From the NCBI GenBank assembly GCA_000431975.1, contig HF988548.1, positions 1 to 6,315 of the forward strand: a stretch of DNA of 6,315 nt. Reading direction: 5' to 3'. Origin of the DNA: Prevotella sp. CAG:924. Lineage in GTDB: Bacteria; Bacteroidota; Bacteroidia; Bacteroidales; Bacteroidaceae. Shown one piece after another: positions 6,266 through 6,315 of this stretch (the first letter of the stretch is position 1; each line of letters begins with the position of its first letter). Under the pieces are notes generated by a model. It was not told the DNA's origin and made no database searches. It saw nothing but the letters and a program-made list of their open reading frames with translations. A program made the position numbers and the translations under genes.

Positions 6266-6273
6266 CAAAGTTA
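6266..6273 (-). promoter_or_regulatory. Probable -7 box (TAACTTTG) of the MFS transporter gene
   Basis: TAACTTTG is read from 6273 to 6266 on the minus strand, identical to the box before the GH65 gene. The sequence upstream to the window end is very A/T-rich. No TTTG lies 19-21 bp upstream, so the -33 element is weak. The predicted transcript start is near 6260, about 22 bases before the chosen ATG. Confidence 0.55.
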
Positions 6274-6315
6274 ATAAAAATGTAAGTAAGTCATAAGAAT
6301 TAATTTATACTACGC

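Overview
The window looks like chromosomal DNA of a Bacteroidetes bacterium, most likely from the Prevotella group. The evidence is a near-consensus Bacteroidetes promoter (TTTG, 20 bp, TAnnTTTG), two further TAnnTTTG -7 boxes in front of genes, a near absence of Shine-Dalgarno sites, a secreted glycosidase whose signal peptide ends Ala-Gly-Ala|Gln, and the protein families present. The genus is an inference.

All four protein genes lie on the minus strand, so transcription runs right to left. From the right: a Bcr/CflA-type MFS drug exporter (5063-6238) with its own -7 box and a hairpin terminator; a 422-base gap; a secreted glycoside hydrolase family 65 enzyme (2610-4640) carrying the hydrolase rather than the phosphorylase motif set, followed by a perfect 15-bp hairpin; then a two-gene operon of a Nif3/YbgI-like metal protein (1560-2348, probable GTG start) and a coiled-coil C4 zinc-ribbon protein (681-1508). 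The operon has the best promoter in the window (2370-2401), and that promoter decides the nif3-like start. The transporter and glycosidase look like independent single genes; the nif3/zinc-ribbon pair recurs in distant bacteria and probably forms a functional unit.

The left 680 bases hold no convincing gene but are unusually structured: a 23-bp repeat carrying a 13-nt palindrome runs off the left edge (1-57); a degenerate array of six units of about 45 bp (287-560), five of which can fold a short hairpin; a second imperfect hairpin (576-620); and a strong stem followed by nine T on the plus strand (627-674), although no plus-strand gene precedes it. This left region is the least explained part of the window and could encode a structured plus-strand RNA. 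The protein genes are otherwise ordinary members of known families.
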